A stretch of 64,000 bases of DNA from Corythucha ciliata (Eukaryota; Arthropoda; Insecta; Hemiptera; Tingidae), in NCBI GenBank assembly GCA_038030265.1, contig CM075938.1, positions 51,329,189 to 51,393,188 of the forward strand, in the 5' to 3' direction. Position numbers and translations under genes: made by a program. Under the pieces are notes generated by a model. The model worked only from the letters and a program-made list of their open reading frames with translations, had not been told where the DNA came from and did no database searches. This document shows positions 44,815 to 55,164 of the stretch, one piece after another. The stretch's first letter is position 1; each line of letters opens with the position of its first letter.

Positions 44815-45222
44815 ATCAATAAGGCTCAGTGGCGCCGAAACGATTTCAATGAGCTGTTGCAGAATTCTGGAAAAAGGACCCACCCACCTCTCGGTGAGTG
44901 GGCAATGGCCAAAAATAGACTATTCCGCACAACATTGAAAATGACTAAACTGACAATTATTCATACCCTAATAAAATAACCAAACTTCCCCCCCTCCCCA
45001 CCAAACGCCATATAAATTTCAATGTTCAAAGTATTTCCGTCTAAGAATGGTCAAACTGGACATTCGGGCCCTTTGCAAAGCGTCAGGGGACGAGTCGCCA
45101 CTTGAAAGTCGCTAAACTGGCTGGTCTGCGCCCAAAAAAATGACCATACGTAAGGATTTCATGGACTAATTTTGCGCTTCGCTCTACTAAAAATGGCTTT
45201 AAAAGAAAAAAAAAACTCAGTT
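44815..45222 (+). repeat. Sat-B block, left of the LINE
   Basis: Sat-B units start at about 44930. 45010-45110 resembles 27840-27960 (TCAAACTGGACATTCG, AAAGCGTCAGGG). The first 110 bp after the hAT target duplication are unassigned. Confidence 0.75.
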
Positions 45223-45315
45223 AAATTCACTATTTACGAGTGCGGGTCGTGCATAGCTCCATCTGAAAGGCGTAGCCCCGTTGTGGCAGTATAGACTTGA
45301 CTCAGTTCGAAAATT

Positions 45316-45910
45316 ATGGGTACCAAAGACCAAGGTGAGGCTGCCCGGCTGGATTCAGCCAAGCTGGATCAAATTCTCACTTGAATCTAAAATTAACGAA
45401 GTCTCAGCTTCTTTGAGGGGCGACGTTACAAGAATCGAAACCAAACTGGATATTCAGAATGCCCGACTTGTCTCACTGGAACGCCAGGTAAGGAAGAGAA
45501 ACTTACTTTTGATGGGTTTGGAGGAGAGTACTCAGGATCATGGAGATGACCTGACCAGACTGTTAGAAGTCATTCAAACCCAGTTGAAGATTACATGCAC
45601 TCCCAATGATATAGAGGATTTGTATAGATTGGGCAAGTACATTGATGGAAAAAAACGGCCAATCTGCTTTGAACTGAAAAGTCTTGGTTTAAAGAAGCAA
45701 ATACTTGCGGCAAGACGTACTCTTACTGGCACAAGCTTAACCATAAAGGAGGATCTACCCCCTGAAGAAAGGCAAAGGAGAAAGTTGTTCTGGGAGTCAA
45801 AGCACTCTGGCCTACCACAAACCCCACCTGGCCATAGAAAGCGTCCTCCTCCATCGCCCCTTCAGATACAGCCTGAGAAAAAACTTCCTTCCCAGGTGTC
45901 AAAAAACTGA
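45316..45910 (+). pseudogene. LINE ORF1 (RNA-binding protein)
   Basis: The probable start is ATG 45316 (MGTKDQGEAARLDSAKLDQ), followed by a one-base break near 45383 that moves to the frame ending at 45910. A heptad-like stretch (ESKINEVSASLRG, RIETKLDIQNARLVSLERQV) predicts a coiled coil. KRNLLLMGLEES and KRPICFELKS then resemble the RNA-recognition fold of L1-type ORF1 proteins. Its role would be binding element RNA as a trimer-like chaperone. Apart from the frame break it is well kept. Confidence 0.75.
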
Positions 45911-45921
45911 CCCCATCGCCC

Positions 45922-47250
45922 TTGACACTAATTTTCTGGAACTGCTGTGGGTTTGGAAACTTTGTGAGAAGGAGAACATTTTTGAGAAGAGTTATGATTT
46001 TATTTTTTTACAAGAAACGTGACTGGAGAAGGATGTATACAGCCTACCTGAGGGCTACAAAGCAATTAATGTACACGCTCACCGTTCTCATCGCACAGGC
46101 AGAGCTAGTGGTGGCTTGCTTCTCCTGTACAAATCAAAATTCGAAGTAGACATTATTTTGACTAATAGATTCTGGCTTTTTGTTTTGGTAGGGATTGGCC
46201 AAGAGAAACTCATCTTGGGAGAAGTTTATTTTAATGAGGGCTACACCGAGGAAAGGGACTCAGAGTTTTGGGAAGTCCTACACCTGCTAGATGAACAACA
46301 TGAAGGTACAAGAATCATTATCGGTGGCGACTGGAACAGTAGAATTGGGATTCTGAACAGTGGACAGGACGAAATCTTTGAGGGTACAAACCTGACTGAC
46401 CTCCGTTGTACCAAAGATAAAACGATAAACTCGCAGGGTGAAAGGCTTGTGGACACCATGGAAACTTTTGGAATGTATGTGCTTAACGGAAGGTCTCCTG
46501 GAGACGCATTAGGGGACTTCACTAGTATTTCACACAATGGATCGAGCATCATTGACCAAGTTTGGGTTAGCCCTTTGGCTCTGGAAATAATCCAAGACTT
46601 TTCCATATCACCTTTCCCAATGACTTCAGATCATGAGCCATGCCTCGTCAAACTTGTCCTTCAGGACGTTGTCTCACTCCCTATTCAACCATCTATCCTC
46701 ATGCAGCCTAAATTCAAGTGGAACGCCTTGAAAAGGAAAAACTACCAAGAAATGGTCTCTGAGAAAATGGTTCAACGGCCCATATCGTGGGAGGATCCTT
46801 CCGCAACCTATGAGGACATAAAGAGTTTAATTCAGGAATGTTCAGAAGCTCTGCATATGTATCTCCCGGCCAAGCAGAAATATCTTACAGCCATCATCAG
46901 AAACCGTTGGTTTGACGCCAACTGTATCTCAAAGCGCTATGAGATGAGGAGGGCTCTTCGAAGGCTGAGGAGGAGCTACTCGCAGGAGCTAGCAGCAGAG
47001 TACGTCTTGAGGAGGAGGCATTACAAGCAATTTCTCAAGCAACGGAAGAAAGAATACTTTGAGGAGATACGTCAAACGCTGAGTGACTGTAGGGATGGTA
47101 GAGCTTTTTGGAATACAATCAAAATGTTTCGTGGGAGAGGCAAAAGATATGGCAGTTTGACAATTCAGCAAGTAGAGGAATTTTATGATAAGCTTCAAAT
47201 TTCACTCTCAAGGCCAGAAGAGGAAAGCCAAAGGGCCAAAGGGGTACCTT
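45922..47250 (+). pseudogene. LINE ORF2 endonuclease and linker
   Basis: LIFWNCCGFGN is the first catalytic motif. A frame break near 45990 leads to YDFIFLQET, where the catalytic Glu stands, and a TGA at 46020-46022 replaces the Trp expected next. From there the frame is open to 47291: IIGGDWNSRIG, SIIDQVWVS and MTSDHEPCLVKL give the remaining Asp-Asn, Asp and Ser-Asp-His active-site motifs. A basic linker (RYEMRRALRRLRRSYSQEL) follows. The enzyme nicks the target to prime reverse transcription. There is another break near 47240 before the polymerase frame. Confidence 0.85.
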
Positions 47251-48436
47251 TGACCCAGACCTTGATCCTCCTATCTCACTTCAGGAATTGATTGATGCCC
47301 TGTCCCGTTGCAAAGATGGAAAAGCTGCTGGGGAGGACTTAATCCCGTATGAATTTTTTAAGAACCTTCCTGAGGAGGGCCGGTCATGCCTGTGCCGTTT
47401 CTTCAATGCCATTCTGGAGGTTGGCTCTGTCCCTCAAGCACTGGCCCGAATTAGAGTTTTTTTGCTCTTCAAAAAAGGAGATGATATGGACCCAGCAAAC
47501 TACCGAGGTATATCCCTTATAAACTCTTTGACCAAGATCCTTTCACTGATTTTATCTGAAAGGCTGCTCAGCTTTGCCAACACACGATCTCTTCTTCCAG
47601 AGAATCAAAACGGGTTCAGAAAGGGCAGAGGAACTGCGGATTCAGTCTTCACCCTTGCAAGTGTAATAAGTATCGTGACTCGACAGCCAGGAAGAAAGCT
47701 ATTTACCGCATTTATTGACTTCCGCCGGGCTTTCGACAGCATCTCACACCCCCTACTCTGGAGAAAGCTGGCCGCTCTTGGGTTGAGTGCTAGATTCTTG
47801 AGACTAGTTCAATCGCTATACGAAAGTGCGTCGTTTTCCGTTCTACTCGGTGACCAGATGACCAAGCAATACCCAATCTCAGAGGGAATTTTGCAGGGTG
47901 ACATTTTATCTCCGCTCCTCTTTGCTCTCTTCCTCTCGGACTTTGATGATTTTCTCACGAAGCGCAGCATCAGGGGTGTTAGCATTAACATGCTAGTTGA
48001 GCTGACCTCCCTGTTCTATGCAGATGACCTTGCCTTACTTGCTGACACGCATGCAGGTATGCTGAGGCTCCTTCGAGCTCTGAATGATTACTGTGAAGAG
48101 AACAGTCTTGTTGTGAATACATCAAAGTCAAAGGTGTTGATCTTCCAAAAGAAAGGCCGCCCTAAACACTACGAGTTTCCATGTGGAGGTGCCTGTCTTG
48201 AAGTGGTGAGCTCCTTCTGCTTTCTGGGAGTCCTCTTTTCCCGTTCTGGCTTATACTCAGTACACGCAAAACGTGCTGTTCAAAAGGGTGCTGCAGCGTA
48301 CAAGGCCACGTGGGGAGTAATTTTCAAAACTAGGGCGAATTCCCCAGATACATGGAGGACACTCTTTGACTCCATGATTGCCTCGTTGCCATGTATGCCT
48401 GCGAGACTTGGGGGTTCTTTCATGCAGAGACAATAG
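47236..48436 (+). pseudogene. LINE ORF2 reverse transcriptase
   Basis: The frame begins DPDLDPPISLQELIDAL, then GKAAGEDLIPYEFFKNLP, FKKGDDMDPANYRGISL, ENQNGFRKGRGTADSVF, FIDFRRAFDSI with the first catalytic Asp, SEGILQGDILSPLLFALFL and LFYADDLALLAD with the catalytic pair, then STSKSKVLIF-like and CFLGVLF motifs. It covers all the usual polymerase motifs without an internal stop until a break at about 48385, where the true frame passes to that of 48391-49206. Confidence 0.9.
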
Positions 48437-49206
48437 AGAGGATTCAGGTCAGAGCCTTCAAATCATTATTGGGCCTTGGATGGTCTACACCAGACTATAT
48501 AGTTCGAACTGAACTTGGCCTTTCTCACCTGAAACTCTCCATCGCCAAGAGTATGTTTGGATGGTGGGAAAAGCTAATGGAGATGAATGAACAGAGGCTT
48601 CCAAAGATATGTTTTAACCGACTGGTAGAACTGGCTCCCACCCTGACCGATCACCGGGCACTTCAGATGGACAGCTTTCTCACAACTGCAGACTGTGGTT
48701 CCTGTATGGGGGCGGATCCTGGGAACTTGAAGGAGAGGAAGAGGGTTTTTCTTGATAACCTAGCTAAAACTTTCAGGGAGGAAGACATGGAGTCGGCTCG
48801 GAGATCTAGGTATAACATCACCCCAATAAACCAGAGCGCTCTCACCGGTAATTGTGCCAGCTACCTCAACTCGGACCTCCCTTTCTTCCTGAAACGCTCA
48901 TTGGCTCAGGTCCGCACTGCAGGAGAAAAATTCAGCCGCATCAATCTCGACGGGCTTACGAACACCTTCTCCAGCGTGAACCCCTGTCAGGTCTGCAATC
49001 TTGGCTCTCCAGACACAATTGAGCACCTCATCAAGGAGTGTGCTGTATTCCGAGCAGAGCGACAGAAGTTCCTGGGACGGCCTGTACTGAGCAGGGAAGA
49101 GTTTCTCGACATCTGCACCATGGCGTCACCATTAAAATTGTTGGGTTTCTTGAGAGGTGTTCTCCGCCTGAGAATGTGTGCCGTGAGTGAGGGTTCGGTT
49201 TATTGA
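48391..49206 (+). pseudogene. LINE ORF2 C-terminal domain with zinc-binding motif
   Basis: The frame begins MYACETWGFFHAETIERIQV, common after the polymerase in many LINEs, and continues ELGLSHLKLSIAKSMFGWW. Near the end CQVCNLGSPDTIEHLIKEC gives C-x2-C, His and Cys, a likely zinc-binding site. It ends at TGA 49204-49206. In intact LINEs this part is thought to bind RNA or DNA. Confidence 0.82.
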
Positions 49207-49403
49207 CTGCTTCATACGGTTCAGACCCTGCAGAATTTAAGGTCTTAGGCTCAACGAGACTATGCTCTATGTACTTATATGAGTTAATTTGATTTTATTC
49301 TTTATATTTATAAAAAAAAAATAAATTATTTTTCTTTCCAACTGTTTGCCAATCTTGTAACGGCCTTTAAGGCTTTTTACAAATAAAATCTATCTATCTA
49401 TCT
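49207..49403 (+). other. LINE 3' UTR and TCTA tail
   Basis: Non-coding; it has AATAAA-like signals at 49319 and 49382, and the sequence GGCCTTTAAGGCTTTTTAC with a small hairpin potential. It ends in three to four TCTA repeats instead of poly(A). Confidence 0.8.
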
Positions 49404-49742
49404 AAATTCACTATTTACGCCCCTTAATAGTAAAACTGACGATTCGCTACTTTAAAATGGGTAAACTGACAATTTAGAGCTCTGAAAATTGGCAAACTGG
49501 CAATTCACGCTCGAAAAATGATTCTGTTGTGGAAACCAAGAATGTTGCAAGTTTCCCCCTCTCCCACCTTTTACCATTATTAAATCATGTCAGTTGTTTT
49601 ACAAAAAAATAATAAAAACATTGTTTCGATCGTTCTCAACTAATACTTGCAGAAGAACTTTCGTACGATTAAAACAAATTCTTCAGGCATTATTTACGCG
49701 AATTGTCGCATTCACAGAGGAATTTACACAGAATGCCCCACT
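49404..49742 (+). repeat. Sat-B block right of the LINE, then spacer
   Basis: Sat-B units continue to about 49520 (GTAAAACTGACGATTCGC, TTGGCAAACTGGCAATTCAC). From 49530 to the target duplication at 49735-49742 the sequence is unassigned. Confidence 0.75.
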
Positions 49743-50806
49743 TAGGGGTGCGCGCGGGAAGCGGGAAATGTTTTGCGGGACAAAGCATAAATTTCCCGCG
49801 CGGGACGGGACTTCCCGAGGATGTCCCGCGGGAAATCGATTTTGTTTTTTTTTACTAAATAGTGAGATGAACTAGAGAATCCAAATAATTAGTCTGTTCG
49901 CGAAAAAAGAGTGTAGTGTAGTGCAGGGCAGAACACAAACAGCCGTGTTACCTTCTCTGTAACCTAAAGCCCCCTCTCACCCTCCCTTCTCAACGTCCAT
50001 CTTTACACCCGCCTGCAGGCTGGAGTTTGGTGCTGGCTGGTGTAAAGATGGTTATAGAGGGGGCTTTAGGTTACAGAGAAGGTAACACGGCTGTTTGTGT
50101 TCTGCCCTGCACTACACTACACTTTTTTTCGCGAACAGACTTAATACGTTCGAACCAATGTAATAGAAAATTCATGTCTTTGTCCCAAAAACTTTCATTT
50201 TGAACACATTAAATACCTCTTATATTTTCATCCTTCTCTTGCCCGTTCCCGCCATTCGATGCGAAGAATAATTTTAGTGATGTGCTTGTCCGCACGCTTG
50301 TAAAGGGCTGTATATCGGTACCTATTGGACATGAAAGAAAGTGTTGACCAGTAAATTTAGCCTTCTAAATTCACTGTTCGAACATTTTTTATTAAATTTC
50401 GCAGTTGAAGAGCGTTAACTCTAACGAAAAATTAAACGTTCTTTTAACATTTTACATGGAATATTTTGTCTGTGGAACTCTTTTTAGACATAGACAAATA
50501 ATAAAAAAAACACGAAGAAAATCTTGTGGTTCCCCTCCACCCAGGTGTGAGAAGGGGGGCCATGTTGTCATTTTGTTGAAATTCTCCTCCACCTAATCCT
50601 TTCTCTGCATTTGCCCCCCCCCCCACATGGTTCATTGGTCAGACCACCCGAAAACGATTCTTTGAAAACATCTGTTGAGGGTGGGGGGGTTATTTATCAT
50701 GTACTGTTTTGTCCCGCGGTACATGCGGGAAATCCCGCGCGGGACCGGACGCGAGACGGGAACTCAAGTAACTGAAAAGTCCCGTCCCGTCCCGCACGCA
50801 CCCCTA
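49743..50806. mobile_element. Non-autonomous hAT-like element with internal hairpin
   Basis: Terminal inverted repeats TAGGGGTGCGCGCGGGA (left) and TAGGGGTGCGTGCGGGA (complement of the right) differ by one base. GCCCCACT stands on both sides (49735-49742, 50807-50814), a perfect 8-bp target duplication. Length 1064 bp, no transposase. Subterminal stretches rich in GCGGGA and CCCGCG occur at both ends and could bind transposase. The inside holds a long inverted repeat (49891-50140). Confidence 0.88.
49891..50140. repeat. Near-perfect ~86-bp inverted repeat with secondary arm
   Basis: 49891-49977 and 50056-50140 are complementary with only one to two indels (from AGTCTGTTCGCGAAAAAA to AAAGCCCCCTCT). 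Inside, CCATCTTTACACC (49997-50009) pairs with 50039-50051, leaving a 29-nt loop that contains CCTGCAGG. The RNA of either strand would form a long hairpin. Confidence 0.92.
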
Positions 50807-50859
50807 GCCCCACTGTGGGCAAAACGCAACATCCGGGGAAACAGTTCCGCGAATCGCCA

Positions 50860-51190
50860 ATTTTAAGGCCACGTCAATGGGGGAATGAACAAAAAGGCCT
50901 CACCAAGGGAAATTTTATGAGTAGTGAAATTGTCCATTTCATGGAAAAACTTGTCAGTTTCACGAAGAAATTGTCAATTTCAGAAGGAATTGTCAGGTTT
51001 ATAAGAAAACTTGCAATTTTACGGGAATTCTTAAGCTAATGAACAAAAAATAATGGTTGATTTTATGAAAAAAAGAAAATTTTCAGTTTTAAATGTGTCA
51101 ATTTAATGAGTAAATCGTCAGTTTCATAAGGAAATAGTCAATTTTATGAGAAAAATGTCATTTTTGAGTGGGACATTGTTAATTCCCTGT
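50860..51190 (+). repeat. Sat-G array
   Basis: TTGTCAATTTCA- and AAACTTGCAATTTTA-type units at ~20-bp steps (50930-51160). A related array lies at 28960-29230. Confidence 0.75.
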
Positions 51191-51249
51191 GTCGTTAAAC
51201 CTCAGAATACGCGGTTCTGTCCATATTTATATTGTTCATCATTTTGGGG

Positions 51250-51288
51250 CCGATTGAAGTCATGGCCCCCCTCCTTAAGCCGACCCTG
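51250..51288 (-). mobile_element. hAT-like end, solo
   Basis: The complement starts CAGGGTCGGCTTAAGG and runs into a G-rich stretch, like the other CAG-type ends. Partner not found. Confidence 0.4.
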
Positions 51289-53104
51289 TGGATCCGCGGC
51301 TGGTCAATGCTCGTGTTCCGAGTTCGGTGTTGAACACGCGGTACACTTGATTGAACGTCAAACTGTTTCCGCGAGAGTGAAATTCAATCGGCGTATAATG
51401 ATATGAAAATTGCCCGTTTTTCGAAAGAATGAAACTCTCGTCTTCACTTTCTCATAAAGCGAGTTTGGACGCACAATGCGATGCACTGCGCTTTCATTAC
51501 AGCCGAGAGATTAATTATGTGGAATCGAATTGTGGCTATACACCGTCTCATAATCATAAGTCCCACGCAGAGAGAGAGCTGTTCATCTTTTTTGATCGTT
51601 TGGTGGTGGAGTTGGAGTGGGTTGGTTGTGGGGGGGGGGGTTGTCTTAAATGAGTACAACTCCGCTCTGGAATTATGAGTGGATTCCATTATGAGTCATC
51701 ACGGTTGGAACCAGTAGGGGGGGGGGGGGCTAAAAACCTCGGCCGAGACCGAACGCATACAATAAATTTATTTAAAAAATCGATCCGGACTAAAAGTATT
51801 TAATCAATTTTGATCTCACGCTTGTTTGGAAGGGGATGGATCGAACAATGGTCTAATAAGAACGGGAGAGAGAGAGATCGAGTGAGTGACGGAGTGAGTG
51901 GAGGCTGTGGAACGTGAATCACCCTCGAAGAGTTCCCAGGAGAGAGACAGACAAGCCAGCCTGTCCGGTTAATTCAATTCATTTTTTTTCCTCCCCCTCC
52001 CCCACCACTCCCGGCCGTCAGCATCCACTTCTTTCTGACCGAATGGATCGGCTATGAAAAAAAAAAAAAAAAAAAACTACCTTCTCCCTATTCTACCGAG
52101 TTTCTTTGTGGCTTTTTGGGCCCTTCACTTCAAAGTCTTCCTATAGAAACTAATCCTTCACCCCACCCCCCTCTCCCAGCCTTACGTAAGATATTTAAAA
52201 AACCTTTTGGTATTTAAAAAGACCCCCTGCTCCCGCCCCACACCTAGGACCTAAAACAAGAACTCTCCCGTAAGGTGCTAAGTAAGTGACCTATGCTTCG
52301 CTGAGGGGCCTCTTTCTCGGGTGAACGCCCCCCGCGACCTGCATTGTTGCTGCTCTTCTCACAACCACCGTCACCACTACCAGACGTTTTACGATTCTTC
52401 CAGTTAATTTTTACCCCCGTCTGCACGAAGCAAGAAGCTTTAAAAAAATAAAAGTGAACAGAATGAGAAGACGGAAGACGTGCATGTCGTGCGATGGGTG
52501 TTGAGCGATGAGGGATGGTTGGTGTGTCGGGGGGGGGGGGAGGTGTGTGAAAATTAAAAAGAAAAGGATGAAACACACCTACGGAGACATGACCGCCCAC
52601 TTTGGTTGGATTATGTGTTGGTTTCAACTCGAAAGGATTATGTTTGGGTTTGCAATAAAACAAAACAAAAAAGAAAGAAAAAGGACGATCCCCGCGATTT
52701 GAGGAAATTTTCCTACGGAGAGAGCTTGGGCGTTTATTTATGATCCTCGCAGCTTTATTTGCCGATCGCTGATCAAATTTTTTTCTTTCTTTCTTTCGTT
52801 ACGAGGCCCCGTCACCTCTCGTTTAATGAATTACGGCGGACACCCGCGAGTCACTCTCTCTCGTTTCCACAACTCCCATGCTCACTATACATATAAACAG
52901 GAAAGAAGTGGGCTCTCATGGCTAAAGATAAAAGTGGCGACAGCCGGTTTCCCTGGTGTGATTCGTTACGGCCGTTATTATCTTATTCGTTCTTAAGCCG
53001 GGTTTCCTCTAAGGAAACATTTTGGTTTCAAAAAGGTGAAACATGATGCGATTTAGTTTCGCGAACGAGTTTCAGTTTTTTGAAACTTGAAGTTTCCACT
53101 CAAT
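51289..53104. other. Non-satellite DNA, no gene recognised
   Basis: Contains G runs (51629, 51717, 52530), an A run (52058-52076), GA repeats (51871-51879) and a TTTC repeat (52780-52797). The minus-strand frame 52244-52663 is open for 139 codons but is Pro/His-rich from C runs and shows no domain. Confidence 0.55.
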
Positions 53105-53226
53105 AGCCAAAATCTGGATGGCAGTGGCGTACCTGCACCTTTCAAAGCCCGCGGTGGAAATCTCCGTGAGTCCCTTACGTCCAAATTCGAGGGTTTGGTT
53201 CTTACAGAAAACCAAATTTCGCGGTT

Positions 53227-53379
53227 AGTAAATTAATCAAACTGATGTTATCCAGACGACGACGGAAGGGCATAGCCCAACACAATTGGAGTTTCGAGAA
53301 AAAATGACTCCCCGGCGGGATTTGAACCCGCAACCTCTGGATTACCAGTCCAGCACGCTGCCAATTGCGCCACGGAGAC
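53227..53379 (-). mobile_element. tRNA-derived SINE, copy 2
   Basis: It has the same parts as 28739-28902: tRNA-like head, T run with CTCGAAACTC, GTTGGGCTATGCCCTTCC, GTCGTCTGGATAACATCAG and an AT-rich 3' end. This is the better preserved copy, about 153 bp. No poly(A) and no clear target duplication. Confidence 0.82.
53307..53379 (-). tRNA. tRNA-Thr(GGT)-like, in SINE
   Basis: The minus strand folds as a tRNA: D stem GCGC/GCGT, anticodon stem CTGGA/TCCAG with loop CTGGTAA and anticodon GGT (53344-53346, threonine), and T stem GCGGG/CCCGC with loop TTCAAAT. The acceptor stem pairs at six of seven positions; the terminal pair is G-G. A and B boxes are good. T33 is present. The SINE context and the terminal mismatch argue that it is a SINE promoter head rather than a host tRNA gene. 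Confidence 0.72.
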
Positions 53380-53679
53380 GCCTTTGGTAGTCGTACTCCG
53401 AGGGATAAGCTAAGCCGAACCCCACCCAGGTCCATTGTTTCTCGAAACTCTAGGCGTTTCTCCTGATCGGTAAACCACGCCGAAATTTATCTTATCTAGA
53501 TGTTTTGAGATGTGCCAGAGAGCGCTGTGCCACAGTTCGCCACAGTTTCATGGTGAATTAGCCAAAATCCGGATCGCAGTGGCGTACCTGCACCTTTCGA
53601 AGCCCGCGGTGGAAACCTCCGTGAGTCCCTTACGTCCAAATTCGAGGGTTTGGTTCTTACAGAAAACCAAATTTCGCGG

Positions 53680-55164
53680 ATTTGGCTCTTTCTAAATACT
53701 AATTACGCTTTGGTGCTTCCAAAATTCAATTTGCGTGCCTTTATCTCTTTCAAAGCCAATTTGGCAGTTTTCCCAAACTTCTGAATGATCGCTTTTTCTT
53801 AATTTTACCTAAAATTAAGACCTTAAACATATCTTCTTCTAAATTCGAAACTGTCAATTTCGTGTACTAGCGCTCAAAATTATGATCCAAACTTGCAAAG
53901 TCAGGATGATGTACCTCTAAATGTTGAAATTACACGTTTAATCGTCAGTCTATGAGCGCAGTAAGGGCTGACTTGCCTAGGGTTGGCGCCCACTGAAAAA
54001 TTGACCAGAACATGCAATTTACCCAGAAAAAAGACCAGAAACTACCAATTTCAACCAATATTTAGACCCGAAACTTGCAAATTTAGGAAAATTCTACAAG
54101 GAAAACCTTCAATTTCGCACGGGTTGATATTTTCTCTTAGCAATACTTCTGAATGATCGCTTTTTTTATAATTTTAGCCGTGAATCAGCGCTTTTCCTTA
54201 ATTTAAGTCGTGGATTTGCCCTAAGACAAGAGTGTTTTTTTCTCAAATTTGGCCTGGAAGTTGTATCAGGAACGACAAACTGACGCGTTTTCTCAGTTTT
54301 AGCCACGAATGAGCGCTTTTTCGAAATTTTAGCCAATAATATCAGCATTAAAAAAAAAACAAAAAAACTTTAGCCGCATAATTGCCCACGGACGGCAAAT
54401 TATTGTGCCTTCTCAATTTTAACCGCCTAATAAGGACGTACAGAAACTGCGAATTATCGTTTTTCTCAATTTCAGGCGTATTCTAGCCTGTAATAAAAAG
54501 CTGCGCACAGGCTACTATCTTTGGCCAATCGCGTGAGGAGGGCAAGAAAACCCCAAACGACAAGGCGCAAACTTGCCTTTGTCGTAAAAATGGACCTGAA
54601 AATCACCATGTCGGTCGTGGATGGTGTGTTAGGCAAAAATTGCCGAATTTTTTATGGAGCCGTTTATTACAAAGAAAATAGCAAAGGAAATTGCAATGTA
54701 TTTTCTGAATATTCAGCTAGGAATTTTCCAATATCACGGATATTTAGCTCCCAAATGTTGTCATTTAGAGGCTAACTTCAGACTTTCGCTGTCGTGGGCG
54801 GCTAAACAGGCTCCACAATCACTAAAAAAAACAAAAAAAAACAGAAACTTGCGATTCACGAAAATAAAGACCACAAATTAGCAATTTCTCGAATACCTAG
54901 CCCAGAAACTCAAATTTAGGGAAAATAAAGACCAGAAAATTGCAATTTTGCATAAGTAAAGTCTCAAGAACCAGCAACTTCCCCGAATATTCAACCACGA
55001 AACTTTTAATTTCGCTCAAACTTTCGCAATCACAAATACTCAACTCTAGATGTTACAATTACAAGGCTGTTCGTCACGGCCGGCTGGCCGAGAATCCGCG
55101 CCACACTAAAATAAAGGCCCAGAAAATTGCGATTTTGCGGGAAAATAGTCAAAAAACTTGCAAT
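53680..55164 (+). repeat. Mosaic of Sat-D, Sat-A and Sat-E
   Basis: Sat-D to about 53770, Sat-A plus at 53780-53830 and 54140-54480, Sat-E at 53990-54120 and 54700-55160 (AGACCAGAAACTTGCAATTT type). GC-rich modules at about 53945-53990 and 55068-55105 carry TCGTCA and GGCCGGCTGGCC. The mosaic suggests repeated insertion of one array into another. Confidence 0.7.

Larger units (their letters stand above)
45239..49403 (+). mobile_element. Full-length but dead LINE with 17-bp target duplication
   Basis: TAAATTCACTATTTACG is present on both sides (45222-45238 and 49403-49419; the first base is ambiguous with the tail). Between lie a short 5' UTR, ORF1, endonuclease, reverse transcriptase, a C-terminal Cys/His motif and a ~200-bp 3' UTR ending in TCTA repeats, so it is complete from end to end. 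It inserted into Sat-B. The coding order fits an APE-type LINE; I leave the clade open (I/Ingi/L1-like features mix). Confidence 0.92.
53105..53679 (+). repeat. 120-bp direct repeat flanking a SINE
   Basis: 53105-53224 and 53560-53679 are about 95% identical (AGCCAAAATC to AATTTCGCGG). Each contains a hAT-like start, CAGTGGCGTACC, at the same place. In the first copy the SINE 3' end follows at once; in the second Sat-D continues with the GATTTGGCTC expected of the full unit. Confidence 0.85.

Noticed and set aside
52244..52663. Minus-strand 139-codon frame as a host gene
   Set aside because: Low-complexity Pro/His stretches from C runs and no recognisable domain or splice context.
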